Assembly (NCBI GenBank): GCA_039881145.1
Contig: JAYKKI010000061.1
Span: forward strand, 10,080,001 to 10,144,000
Reading direction: 5' to 3'
Length of the DNA stretch: 64,000 bases
Source of the DNA: Druceiella hillmani
Lineage: Eukaryota > Arthropoda > Insecta > Lepidoptera > Hepialidae
Shown piece by piece: positions 1 through 13,900 of this stretch (position 1 is its first letter; each line of letters begins with the position of its first letter). The translations under genes and the position numbers were made by a program. Below the pieces are notes generated by a model. It ran no database searches and had not been told where the DNA came from. It saw only the letters and a list, made by a program, of their open reading frames with translations.

Positions 1-884
1 TTCAGAATGTGGTGAAAAAATTATCCCTAGCGAAAACCTACTTTAAAATAATTATATTAAACATTTTACTGTTCAATCTAAAAAATAATTTCCCTACATT
101 TTCGAGATGTAGCATCTTGACCATAAACGATCAATTATTTATGAACATTGTATTCCTGGATGTTTATTGTGAAAACATAAATTCTTATGAAAATAAATTG
201 CAACTACTCTTGGCCAGTAAATATATTTTATAGTTAATATATATTTAGTTAATAAATTGGTGGTGTTTCACCAAGCGATGTGCCGCTATTGACGTCACGT
301 ATACTAAGCGGTTTAGTTTGCGTCAGACCTACGTTGTGAGTAGTTATGTGAATTTGATGTGGCAATAATCTAGAATAATAAAAAAAAACTAATTAAGAAC
401 ATATATGCAAGAATTTTTTAAAAATAGTTTCATAATGAGCAATGATTTTGTTATTACATAAAAGTTTTAATTATGTAGTTTAATTGCCAAATATCACAAG
501 ATATTCTGCAATAGATTGCAATATCGTAATCCATTCTTATTGCTTTTTCTTAGTTTGCGAAATGTTTTCTGATAGAGAGCAAGTAAGTGAATCTTCAAAG
601 AGATATATATTTCTATCTATCACAAAGTTATGGGAAATGTAAGAAACATAATTTATCAAAACTCCTTCACTCAACTCCTTCACTCGTGCAATCTGTTTCA
701 ACCTTGGATTCAGAAAAATCCATATTTTTAAAAAAATGTTACAATTAATACTTTTCACATGAATTTGTAATAATGGGCGTAACCAGTGTTCCTTTATTCC
801 AATTTAATGGCTATTATAACGACTGTACACATGTATAACAACCAAAACTTCTTCGATGCGCATACTGTAATACAAATAATGTTA
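1..884. other. AT-rich non-coding stretch
   Basis: No gene is supported here. Short open frames are AT-rich and show no domain. A perfect CRE-type palindrome TGACGTCA lies at 290-297, but with no gene beside it this may be chance. Confidence 0.5.
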
Positions 885-1112
885 AACTGACCTTCGCGAT
901 TTGTACCATCCCCTGAAGTTGTTCATAAAAGAGGCACGCCCCAAACCATTATACAGTCACTTCGACCGTACTACGTGACCAGCAGATAAATGCCGCGTTG
1001 CGGCTAACAGCCTAGTGCATATGAGCCCTTACAGCAACACGTCTCGCTGGCACTGCCAAAAAGCAATCTACGTTTTCCTATACCACGCGGGTGAAACCGC
1101 GAGCAAAAGCTA
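885..1112. repeat. GC-enriched island, probable dispersed repeat
   Basis: About 230 bases are visibly richer in G+C and CpG than the flanks. The island ends in CGCGGGTGAAACCGCG, a small hairpin, followed by AAAAGCTAG. This type of ending is familiar to me from tails of dispersed insect repeats. No long open frame is present. Assignment to a class (SINE, LINE tail or Helitron) is not possible by eye. Confidence 0.35.
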
Positions 1113-2510
1113 GCAACATATTAATTGAATATGTAATATATACTTAAGTACTTAAAGCGTTCTGCACATTATTGCAAAAAAATCGAAATGAGATCTTTTA
1201 AATTTTTAATGAATAATAGTATTTGTTTCAGAAAATGAACATAGCCCTAGATCTGTTTAAGGCTGTTTTTCTATTTACTAAATATGACATTATATGACAC
1301 CAAAAAAACATTTTACAAACTTCCCACAAACTTAAGTCATGGAAATTTTAAAATTATTTTGGCTGACATTTAAATATTTTAAAGTTGCTGTCCACTAAGG
1401 GTTATTCTTATTATTTTCGATGATTTTAACCAAATGTCAATAGATAACAATCTCGATGAATATACAATTTTCTGATAACTTCTAAAATTTATATATTATT
1501 ACATTCTAAATATTTTAATCTATGAATAATGTAACGAACAATCATATAATTTTTATCTTGTACTGAAATTAAATATGGAAAAAAAACTATATTAAAAAAA
1601 AATATTATAAGAAAAGATTATATATTTAACCTACAGAACATTTTCATTTCTTGACGTGCATTCAGAAACATAAACACACTAAGAAATAATACCATATTAC
1701 AATTAAATCGTACAGAATAAACGCAACTATTTCTTTTTGATTGATTTATAGGGGGAAACAACGTTTTTTGAATGTAATTAATTGTTAGCGCTTGCTGGTA
1801 ATGCGGTAAACCATTAATTCTCACATCAGGATAAATTGCAATATTTAAAAAAAATTGTAGCAAGTTTGCCATACATGATGCAATATAAAACAATTGTTGC
1901 TTTAAAATTAATTAATTATTTTGTGCTGCCATTGTGCCTTCGAAAGTCTGACTAGCCTTGCGTTCAATAACACTCAATCATCTGCATAAATGGGTATAGA
2001 AAGCTTATATACCTCACGCACGTGTACAACTCATGAAAAATAACATAATTAATTGGGTGATATTGAAGTCTGCCTATAGATTTATTTCAGTACGGATTAC
2101 GTATTACGATAAGCAGTTCATATGACTTTTGGTAAAACCATTTTTTTGCGTATTTATTCGTATGTGTTTCCCTATCGTGATAACGTAGGTCATTAAAGTT
2201 TATCATGAAAAAAAAAAGTCATTTCTGCTCTTCCATACCAAAACTACATAAACAGAAACTAATGGAATCGATTCAAAGTTTCTCCATTCGTATATTTATC
2301 TACAAGAGCATTTAGGAGTAATTTTCGACAGTGAAATGATTAACTTTTTTGAGAGCTAAATGAGTAATTTTGCTACGGAATTACCACTCAGTATTTTATC
2401 AACAGGAAAATAGGAGGGGAAATTCCGGAACATTTAACCGGCATATCGCGCTATATTGACGCAATGTATCAGCCAATTCAGATAAGTATTTTCAATAAAC
2501 AAAAGTTTGG
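1113..2510. other. AT-rich non-coding stretch
   Basis: Nothing recognisable on either strand. The minus-strand frame at 1618-1893 has no domain or splice context. Confidence 0.5.
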
Positions 2511-2517
2511 ATATATA

Positions 2518-2566
<49 letters not shown>

Positions 2567-2573
2567 CTATGTC

Positions 2574-2604
<31 letters not shown>

Positions 2605-2605
2605 A
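2511..2605. repeat. TA/TG microsatellite
   Basis: A long interrupted TA dinucleotide run passes into GTGTGT at its 3' end. Confidence 0.95.
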
Positions 2606-3170
2606 CATAACCAGATATTCAGATATTAGACATTAAAAAAAATTAAAGTTTGTTAATAATACAATGACACATTGTTAAAATTCTGTAATAATTTTTAATA
2701 ATTCATCTTATGTTAATTTTTACTTATAACGATTTTCATATTGCATGAAAAATATGTACTTTTTTATTTTGAAGTGATATCTACAACAATATTTTTTAAG
2801 TAATATCAATTTGGTATTTATACGTATTTATTTATAGCGTATTTTGTATATGTTTGTTGACGTACATAATGTACCACAATTATCCAAGGATATGGATTTT
2901 ATAAGGCTTATAATTTGGAAAATGAAAAGCTATATGATGTAAACACTAAAACTGAGAAGAAAAATATTAGGAAGTGTCATGACTGGTTTTTACATCGGCC
3001 TGTAAACATTGCCTGTAACAAACACGGCCTGTAACAATAAACATTGTTCGCATATTTATAACAAGTGCAGCTAATTGATAATTAAATCAATTAGGTTGAG
3101 CGTATACATATCATAGACATATTCAAATGCACATGCATTAATTGATTTCTTCTTTCAAAAAAGATACACG
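2606..3170. other. AT-rich non-coding stretch
   Basis: No gene or structured element was seen. Confidence 0.5.
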
Positions 3171-3484
3171 GTGTACGTTTTTTAACTGTGACAGTATGGG
3201 GAAATCCGAAACCACAGCAGATACAGGAAGACTGTTTTGGGTACCATTACGTCTTTTTTTATGGAATTTATTTTGGCATAGTCAAATTTTTGATCAAATG
3301 TGAGTTTTCCATAAAAATTAACAAAAATTTATTTTATGTGAACCAACTCAGTTTAATGATATTATCATTTCATTATATGGGCGGAAAAAAATCTAGACAG
3401 GTGTCCCAATGGTACCTAAGACAATTTCACTGTTTTTGTTATGGTTTCGGATTTCCCCATACTGTCCCAGTTAAAAAATACACT
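3171..3484. mobile_element. MITE with about 43-bp terminal inverted repeats
   Basis: The left end (3171-3214) and right end (3442-3484) are near-perfect inverted repeats, sharing GACAGTATGGGGAAATCC and a T-run next to AACTG. The element is about 314 bp and contains no transposase. A 108-residue open frame across it is a by-product of the inverted ends. The superfamily cannot be assigned because target-site duplications are unclear. Confidence 0.8.
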
Positions 3485-4744
3485 TGTATATGGTACAATA
3501 CGCCACACGGTTAAATTCTTCACATAATAATACTCGCCATTCCCCTGATAGTTTTCTTGGTAACTAAATATTTATGAGAAATATTGAAAATCGGAATTTT
3601 CCTTATAGAAATAAACTTATTCGAATAATAAAAGAACAGCTTCAAATCGTTCATATGTCGGATATGATATGAGTTATAAAAATATTTGTGTATGCTAAAC
3701 GCAATATATTATGTATAATATATTAACTAGTGCTTACAACTTTCCACTTTTTTGTAATTAAACCTATAAAGTTCTTGTTAAATCAAAAAATGTGTGTAAA
3801 AATTTAATCTAAAGTAACCTTGTAAATTTTGAGATAATTGCTTAGAAACAAACAGGTGAGTTAACTTATGTCAATAATACGTATCTGTAAAATATTTGTT
3901 AAAATATAACCAATCCAGCTTTCGTTAAACACATACGGAACGAGTCAAAATAATGAATACAGAAAATTGGTCAATAGAAGGTAGAACTCAGGAGATGCTA
4001 GTTAATATTTTAAAGTATTGATAATCTAAACGTGAAACTTAGAGCCCTAAGGAGATTTTAACGTACCGGGATGATTTTCGACGTATCTAAGGAAAGGCAT
4101 AATATCCTTTATTTTCTTTTAGTTTTGCTTAATATTCTTATTTCGGTGGACATGAAATAACTTTTCGTCATTATAAACTAACGCCCTATAATAAATCATA
4201 ATTCATTTTCACAATTTTAAATCAATTTACGATAATCATGGGTTTTCTCAGTACCGAGCAAAAAAAAATATGATAAAAAATGTGAAATAACCAAAAATTC
4301 AGAAATGAGCTATTAATAATATTAAATAATTTTTCATTAATAAATGAACTCAGAAACAAGAAAATTTGTTTGCATAGGAAATTAATATATATATCCCGAT
4401 AATACAATTTAATGTTTCGTTTTTTTTAAAATTTGTTCTCGTACACTGACAAATATATCATAGTCATTTAAAATATTCATCATTATTTTAAATAGGAAAG
4501 ACGGAAATATCGGATTAGTAAGGACAATTTTCTTAAACAATTTTTAACAATTAAAAACTAAGGAGAAAAATGTATAAATTATTATAAAAAATTAATTGTT
4601 AACGCGAGCAAGACATAGTTTTAGAACCAGTTACATTGATAAGTAAATTGCTGGGTTCGAACTACGTAAACGAATACGGCAGTATATCAGTACATCTCAC
4701 ACGGATAGTACGTCTTGATGAATGGGTGATCTTGGGAATGTCTA
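3485..4744. other. Non-coding upstream flank of the protease gene
   Basis: No gene seen. A tRNA B-box-like string (GGGTTCGAACT, near 4653) is present without an A box or a cloverleaf. Confidence 0.45.
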
Positions 4745-4745
4745 G

Positions 4746-4891
4746 TATAAATATAAATGTGATGTAAATAATTCATATTTCGCAAACGGCGAATAATAAG
4801 TGCCTTTATAATAAAAGTTCGACGAGCTGACTTTTTAATATTGGAGGGAAAACTTGAATCAAAGTGAATAATTAAACGAGAATCAACGAAG
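4746..4891 (+). promoter_or_regulatory. Possible core promoter and 5' UTR of the clip protease
   Basis: Two TATA-like strings precede the start codon: TATAAATATAAAT at 4746-4758 and TTTATAATAAAAG near 4805. A GGGAAAACTT string near 4846 resembles half of a Rel/NF-kB site, which would suit an immune protease. This is motif spotting only; the transcription start is unknown. Confidence 0.2.
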
Positions 4892-4970
4892 ATGAGAAAT
4901 AAATTTAGTAACACTGTTGTCTCAAGTGTACTAGTGTTTGTCCTAGCCAATATTTTTTATGTCAAGTGTG
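4892..4970 (+). CDS. Clip protease exon 1: signal peptide
   Basis: ATG at 4892 opens a 26-codon exon with a basic start (MRNK), a hydrophobic core ([10 protein letters not shown]) and a small/Cys end, ending in phase 1 at a GTGAGT donor. The first ATG with a signal-peptide-like product next to a consensus donor decides the start. The distance to exon 2 is 17.9 kb, so the link rests on phase and on matching architecture rather than on a transcript. Confidence 0.85.
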
Positions 4971-7900
4971 GTGAGTAGCAACCAAGGTTTTTAAGGTTAT
5001 GTAAAATAATTTCTAAGTTTCAAAATCGTATCGATATTTATTTGTTTGAATTTAAAATGCTATAAGGCAAAGTTTTGAAGGCGAGATGGCCAAAAACTGG
5101 TTTGCGTAACCCAGCAAACATTGCTAAAGTCGATGTGAATATGCTACAGTTCGATATCATCCTCAAAGTGAACAGGGAAAATCCAAATATCAGTTTAGCT
5201 CCATACTTGAATTAATTAACTTAACAGTGATAATCGATTAATTAAAATAACTAACTATAACAATATTTATAGTAAAATTTTCAGAATTATGTATCATTTA
5301 AAACGGCATGCTGTTTCCTATATAATTTACAGTTAAAATAACTGCAGACACATTGTCAATTTATAAATTAAGTCGTGAGGTGGCAAATAAATATTTGAAC
5401 GTCTCTCGACAGTGTATGCAGAAAAAGTTGTAGGGAAAAAGAGACACACTTTATTCGAATCTCAGCTTGTTTTTAATACGTTTCGTTGCTGCCGCTTATC
5501 TACTATACAAGTTTGTATAAGTATGTATTTATGGCTACATTTAAATAAAGCAATGACTAACGACCGTAAGGAGATGTAAAAAAATAAATAATAAGAACTT
5601 CAATATTTATTACAAACTTTGATAAGCTTCGAAATTGAAATCAATAAATTTTCGAACTTCGTTTTATTTAATTAATACAAGCGTTCCCCAAAAAAGTTTT
5701 CGAAGCATTTTTGCACTCGTTTCGAGCTATTTGCAATATACAAGTTCAACCTTTCACCTTATTCATATTAAGCCTTAATCATTTCACATTTTTAAATCTG
5801 TCAACTATCAAAAAAAATTATCACTTTATACGACCGCTTACAAGTATTTTATATTTTAATGAGGTTATATTGCCTAGAATAACAGTTAAGGTATATAAAA
5901 TATAAGAAAGAATAATGACATGTTAAAAATTGGATATTATAATATTATTTTGCCTTATGCAGTGATGTGATGTATATGAAAGAAAAATATGTGGAATTTA
6001 CATTTTAACCATTAAAAAAACAAAGCGACGAAGGTTCTGAATCGTTGGATCTTTATAAATATAATTAATTTTTACTTTATAAAGTACAACGTTATAATTG
6101 TATTTCATTAATTTTTTTTGTAATTTTCTTGCTATACTAGGTGCGCACTGATTCTCCTCTTCCTATAATTATTATATCTAATAATAAATGGATACATCCT
6201 TTATCGAACACAAGGTACTTAAATATCTAATTAAAAGTATTTATACATGTTATTAAAATTATGTACGAATTTCTCGGAATAATGATAATTTGTAAAGCAA
6301 TCATCCATCTCATTGCATTTAATATTCTCCTGTACTGAATTGTCACCTCTTGGCATGCTTGTTGTAGGTACTTTCACGTGTATTGTTCTGAAGTATAATT
6401 ATGCTTTTATATAAACAGTTCTTGAATATATTTGGCGTTAATTTTGTAGAAATTCAATATTCACAATTAAATGAAACTACGTGATGTAGTTGTCTAAATA
6501 TCATTTCAGATATCCTAGAAAAGAAAAAGTTAAACCGCATTGAAGCATTGGAAATTAGAGACCTCTTTAAATTATGCATAGACCAAAATTATTTCCTATT
6601 CGATAAAAATGTTTTTCAACAAGTCAATGGCCTTGCAATGGGCTCCCCCCTCAGTCCCCTTTTAGCCGAGTTATTTATGAACATTCTAGAAACCAGCCTC
6701 TTAAACAGTAAATTAGCGACCAATATATTATACTATTATAGATACGTTGATGACATCCTTATCTGCTGGAAAGGTACACAGCGACAGTTAGACCAGTTTG
6801 TTAACTTTGCTAACTCCCTACACAATAATATCAAATTCACTTTAGAAGTAGAATCCGATAATAAACTTAACTTTTTAGATATAACAATAGAACGTAAAAA
6901 TAATAAACATAAATTTAGTATATTTGGAAAAGACACATTTACAGACTTCATAATTAATGATCAGTCTCAACACCCTTGGTTCCATAAGTTAGCAGCCTTC
7001 CTTTCCATGATTCACAGAGTTTTAACCATCCCTCTAGAAAAACGTAATTTACGTAAAGAAATAAAAACTATAAAACAAATCGCAGTAAATAATAATTATG
7101 ACCCGTCAAATGTCACAAAACTGTACCATAATAAATTAAGAAAAATACTAATACGAGAAATATACCAAGTCGTACCAAATAATAATAATATTTGCTATAA
7201 ATTTATCCCATACATATATAATGTATCACTCAAATTAGGAAAATTCTTAACTAATAATAAAAATATAAATAATATAACATGTACTTATAGTACTTTAAAT
7301 AACTTAGGTAAAACCCTTGTTAATAATAAAGAAAAAATAGATAAACATAAAAAGAGTGGTATCTATAAACTTAAATGTAACGACTGTAATAGTGTATACA
7401 TAGGTCAAACAGGAAGAGATTTTAATACAAGATATAAAGAACACATTGCCAGCTGGCGAAATAAAAACCAGACACATCTCACTTTGCTAAACATCTCATT
7501 GAAAATAACCATCACCCCCATACTGATAATGCCCCCTATATATTACATATAAATACAAAAGGTAATAAACTTAATATCCTAGAAACATTAGAAATAAACA
7601 GTTATAAAAAAGATGCCAAGGTTAATATATTAAATTAACAACTAAATATAATATCATCACCCATACTTAATATCTTCTAGATATAATATAATTATACAAC
7701 AATGATACTACAGTACTCTGGAAATTGTTTCAGCTCAAATACACATATAAATATAAGTATATATAATAAAAAAATTTAAAAAAAAATTAAAAGAAACAAA
7801 CAAATAAATATATCAATACACAAAACTGGATATATGTAGAATTAGTGTATTACCTTGTCCTTACTTCGAAATACCCTTGCTTTTGTATAAATATAGTACC

Positions 7901-10900
7901 GATAATAATTTCCATTTAATTTTATTACATACACCGTAAAGTTTGCATTGTATAACTTCACATAATAAGAACAATTGAATTTATTACCCTCACTAAAATA
8001 CTGGTATATTGTATAACTCTCGAAAATATATAAAACCTCACTCCATCATTTCACCAACTCGACCTGCTTCATTCATTTCTCCTCTTCTACTCGGGGTAGG
8101 ATATTTACCATATTAAAATATGGTTCCAATAACCTTATTGATGTTTTTCCATCATTAGGCTTCTCCGCACTTTATAATTCTGTTTCATTATTTGAATGTT
8201 CTTATGCATTTCGTACTTTGCATAATATCTTACCTCATGTCTTTTCTCAGTTTGTTTTTGCCAATGCCGATTTTAACATCAACACAATTGACGGTAAAAA
8301 TAGTTTCCAAGCGATAGGTGATATTCAATGTGTCACACCTTACGACAGTAACGAGGCACTCATAGCAGTTTGCCACGTATTTCCAAAAGAGTTCCAACTT
8401 CAGCTAAATTTATTCTAGAGTTAGTTCCTCTTGCGTTCTACTCAAAAATCAAAACAACTGGATTAGTCAAAATAAATTGTTCATTGATTGAAACTATCGC
8501 ATCACCGACCAAAATAATTATTTCTACACCTTGTGACTTGATGTGGCTGTACGGTAAATGGTCCTACACTTTGAATATCAGTAGACGGAATGGCTTTATT
8601 ATCGAAGTAACACTGAAAAACCTTTTTAAAAAATTATAATTTTATTTTTACCATTTATAAACGCTCCCCCAATATATTACGATACAATTTTAACATCGCT
8701 TCTGCTACTGAATATGTATGGCGTTAATTTTGTAGAAATTCATTATTCACAATTAACCGACGACATTATGGGTTCAATATTACAGTTTAGTTACTCCATT
8801 TTATAAAGGCAGAACGCTCCAGAAATTGGTCTTTGCACTTGGAGGCTATCAGAGAAATGCTCCCGATCTTCCACGCAAGTGGACATTTCTTATATGCCAA
8901 GGCGAGTCATTTCCATTTGCAAGATAGGCTGAATTTCGACAAAATAATGATTCCTGAAGAATTCCACTCATTCACAGCTCTAGGCTGTTTCACTAATAAA
9001 CGAACTGATAAATTTTGGAGCGTGATCATGTCTGATCAAACTATTGAGCAGATCTCTCATGAGAATGTTCAAATCATTTGAAGGATTAACATACGGCCGT
9101 GGTATTACTGAGAATACGCTGGCATCATGGACTCGTGGAATGATACGTTTACAAGATGTATGTGAGCAAGTAACAGAGTACTGCAACATCTCAATGGGTA
9201 CTTCGAACAACATATCGATTACAGGAATTCACACATACAACGTGATAACGAAGACCTTGAAAAAATCGTAAATTGGCTCTCATCTCATGATTTTACCTTA
9301 GATCGCCCTGAATTAATTTGTTTTGCTAATGGAATAGTTGCTTCAGAGAATAAAAATTGTCACCGTGCCATGGAGATAGAATTTAATAAGCAACATCACA
9401 GGATCTGATTTTCTACGACTATCATTTCATCGTAAAAGTAAGATTTTTCCCTTTAGTACTATGACAAGTACTATTTAAGGTAATAAATATCCTGTCGTCA
9501 TCAATCCATTACTTTTATTTCAACTAATGTGCAGTCGGCAATATTAAAAAATACCTGGGGTGTCAATTAGCATCTTCCATTAGTCATCTCTGTGGAACGA
9601 TCCTCTAATATCAGCATCACGAATCCTTTTGTCATAGATGGTAGTTTTCTCTTACATAAAGTGGTTTGGGATTGGAATTCGTACTTTCGTCCTTTCGTTC
9701 CATCCTCATCGTTTGCTCTGCTCTTGTTGTATCCCAATCGTTTGACTCAGTAACTATTGTAGCTGAAGATATCAACATTTTTGTCTTACTCATGGCATTT
9801 GGGAGAAGACAATCAGATGTATTTTTTTAAACCATCAAAAAGACTTACTACCGAACAATTATATTGTCCGTCAGGTTTTATATACGGAGACATCATTGCA
9901 GATAGTTTGCTGTTTCTCCATGCTTTCTCAGGATGTAACACGACTTCAGCAGCTTTCAATATAGGTAAACTAAAATTTCTCACAACTCTGGAGAAACATC
10001 CTGAGTTATAAAGTGGAACAGCGTTATTCCTCAATAAGAGAGTCTACCCTACTTTGCTCGCTGTTGTTGGCGAACGTTTTTTCATCTCTTTATATGGTGG
10101 CAATAAAGATGATGACAACATTAGATATAAACGATTCGCCAAGTCGGCCATGCCAACTGATATTTTAACTTCCGATTCTTCATCTTCTGGATCACCTACT
10201 GTCATTGTTCTATCATCCTGATATTCCTCTTGGGGTCTCCTTACCAGATCTGTACGTATAAGCCTCGGTTCTCCTCTTCCTCCTTTTCCAGGTTCTAGTA
10301 TTCTTTCCCAATATACTGTTGAATTTATTTTTCTTGTTAATCTATCATTTGTTTCAGTTTCTAAATCTTCGTGTAAATTTTCAAGCGATTTTCTCACTCT
10401 AGATTCACTTCTTGTATATAGGTTTTATGTTTCATCTGTGCTCCTTTGCTTTCTCTTCATTAAGATGTTGTTCATTCAGATCTATACCTATTCTCTTATC
10501 ATCTTCATCTTCATTATCAAGTATCTCCTCGTATCGATTATCAAATGCACTTTATTTCATGAAATTAACGTCTCGTGTTATAACAATTATTTTAGTTTTA
10601 GGGTCGTAAATTCTGTAAGCTTTAGATTGTTTATTACATCCAATGAAGATTCCAACTTCAGAATTAGAGTCGAATTTACCTTTTTGTGTCCCCTTTTCTT
10701 TGTAGTAAAGTTATGCTCTAAATGCATTCATATAAATTACTGTAGGCTTCTTCCCTTTCCATATAGTTTAAGGTATTTCACCTTTCAATGCAATAGTAGG
10801 ACATCGATTTTTTATAAAATTAGCTGTGTTTACAGCTTCTGCCCAAAAACATGGAGGGCTTCTTGCCTAAAACACCATTCTGCTGGGGTGTGTACGGTAC

Positions 10901-13900
10901 AATTAATCTTCGTCTAATTCTTTCTTTCTTCAAGAAATCATCAAATTCTTTATTTACAAACTCTCTTCCGTTATCTGATTGCAAATTTTTTATATTCTTT
11001 CCTGCGTGCTTCTACACATATACTTTGTATTCTTTAAATACTTTAAAAACGTTACTTTTGTTAGCGAAGAAATAAACTTCACACCAGCGAGATTTATCGT
11101 CGATAAAAGTGACAAAATATTTTTTCTTGCCAAAATGACTGGTGTCTCATGGGGCCACAGACATATGTTTGTACTATCCCTAATAAATAATTCGCGCGAT
11201 CTTCACTTCCTTTGGGAAATGGTTTACATGTCAATTTTTGACTTGTACATATCTCACACACTGACAATTTTTCACTGTCATCGGACTTCAGACCATGTAC
11301 TAGGTTATTCTTAGCCATAGCTTTGAGATCACGTGCATTAATGTGTCCCAAGCGTTCATGCCACATGTCAATAGGCTTCTTCATCACTTCAACATTATTG
11401 GAGTACTGCTGACCCAATTTTAAATGATAAAAATTACCTACACGGTCTGCCTTTATACGAAACCTCAATTCTATGATCAGTCATTTTTGATACTGATAAA
11501 AGGCTTGTTCGTAAGTCTGGCACGTAGAAAACCTTTTAAATGTCTACTTGGCGTTTTAAACAATCTGTATCAACCGAAATACTAACTTTGCCTATCCCGG
11601 TTATTTGCGTAGTCTCATTGTTTGCCAAATTTAATTAATTTTCCAGTCACATAAATCCTTGTATCATGTGCTTATCATTGTACATATATCCCATGCATTC
11701 ACTGTCGATACACCAAATAGCATTACTCTGTTCACTGGATGTCGTATATCCTTGCCGCTCAGAACTAGAGCGTTCTGCTTATTTTGCGCTTTGCTTAGTC
11801 TTGTTCAGAATTTTAGTTTTACATTCTCTTGCAATATGTCCTCGATGACCACAACGATAGAATTCTACTTGGCTCTTGTTGTTGGATAAAGTTTGTGCAT
11901 TTGACGAACATTAGCTCCCTGGCCAGTTACTGTGAACTTTCTCCGTTCATAATCTTCAACAATCTTCACCTTCAGTATCTCTGTAGACGGTAGATCATCA
12001 CGCGATTCTATTGCAGTACGAAACACAGCAAATGAATCTGGTAGGCTATACAATAGTAAAATTGCCAATAATTCGTCAATCACCACCAAACCGATTTCTT
12101 TGAGTTTCTTAAGTGCATAAAAAAAATATGCAATATGCTTTCGGAGATTATCTTCTTCCTTCATGCGCGTCAGTACGAGTTTCTTCAATAACGAAGCTTT
12201 ACGCGCGGGTCCACTTGATTTCAACTTATCCCATATCTGTTTCGAGGTATCCAAACCGTATAATGCTGCGAGCTCACTAGGACTGACAGCCGACAATATA
12301 TCCGATTCTGCTTTCCCGTCCATTTTCACCCAATCTGCATACTTATTATCGGTACGGGCCGGTTTCGGCATGGTACCCGATACGAAATCCCACAAATCAT
12401 TTTTCTTCAAAATAGCTCTCATATGACTCTTCCACGTATCATAGCTATCCGCAGGTAATGGGTCAATTTTAATAGAAGCAGCCATAGTAATCTTTTTCAA
12501 CACTAACTGTCTATAGTCGATAAAATTAAAAACGACGTGGAACTTAAACAACTTGGGCGAGTCCACTTTTTAACACGCATAACACTTGTGAACACGTGGA
12601 GCGGACGAGTCCATTATTTTGCTTACGCAATTCACCACAGCTTTTCACTGAATTTGTTGTTCAAAAGAAATCATGGAATCAATTGTATATATTTGTCTGG
12701 GCCCAAAGTCTATCAGGTCATAAGCAAAGACACAAGTATTTATAACTTATTTTCTTGTTTACTACTTAAATGCAGATTGACAATTCGTTTGTGACTAGCG
12801 ACACCGGTCATAGCTTACGACTAACTTATTTTTCTTTTTAAATAATTCATGTGTTCGCGTTGACACTCATGTCACAGACTCACAATGATGGAGGTGGAAT
12901 TGAACCTACCTGCTAATAGGGCTGAAATTAACGATGAACGTGAATGAATGCGTGTATCAAAAACCTATTGTACGGCGTAACTTGGAATAACCTATAAAAA
13001 GTATTTACCTAGATATACTTTAAACTTTATAATATCATGTTTACTATTGAATGTGAGTGAAGAATAAACTATTCAGTATGAGAAAAACATTTGTGGAATT
13101 CTAATTCTCTCCGCGATATACATACGAGTGTGCACAGAGCAACGAAATAAGTATGCTATTCAAACAAGATTTTCAGTTATTGAAGCTGATTTCGTTTTAT
13201 GACAATTAATTTGAATTAAGCATATTTTTTCGAACATCCCTGTATGTTTGTTGTGTAGTTATTATTATTTTAATATATAATAAATGTTATGACTGAATTT
13301 TTTAAACTTTAATTTTGTTATTATTTAATTTTACATCAACGTAATGAAATCATTTGCAAGAGTATGTGTTAAAATATGATCAAGGTACAATTATTAGGCA
13401 TATTTTATGCAAAATAATCTTTAACTTTATAGTTGGAGTTCCTTACCTGAAAGATACGAGTAGTTCTGAGGCAAGATCGTTTAACTGTCATCTCCACTTT
13501 TATGTATCAGTCTGTCTCTGTGTTAGATATTTCTAATTTATAAACAAAATAAGATAGAGACTTAAAATTTACATGCATATAATGTGTAGCTTCTTGGCCT
13601 AGTTGGCCAAAAAACTGCATTGTATCCCAATGGTGAGGGGGCGGGGAGGAGGGGAATGTTTCAATTTCTTTTCCTTCATAGGTATGTGAAAGACCATTAA
13701 TAAGAACGCTCAAAATATAGTTAAAATCTGTTTTTCTTGTTTTTTATTAAAAAAACAACAATTTCGTTTACCATCAAAACGAATCCTTACATTCCATTGT
13801 AATACATGGTCTATCTCGAGAACCGTATTACGCAGGAAGCTACAATTGGGCTCTACCATGTCTAATGCCTTATAGTTAAAAAACAGATAATAAAACCAAA

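Noticed and set aside
3188..3514. 108-residue ORF
   Set aside because: It lies across the MITE; both ends are the inverted terminal repeats read through.
4640..4680. tRNA-like GGGTTCGAACT string
   Set aside because: Only a B-box/T-arm-like motif is present; no A box, acceptor stem or cloverleaf could be built.
10412..11314. Plus-strand ORFs up to 159 residues (10438-10917)
   Set aside because: They are antisense to the decayed Copia integrase and have F/Y/I-rich, domain-free products.
11659..12426. Several + strand ORFs of 60-87 residues
   Set aside because: They are antisense shadows of the Copia gag and protease frames on the minus strand.
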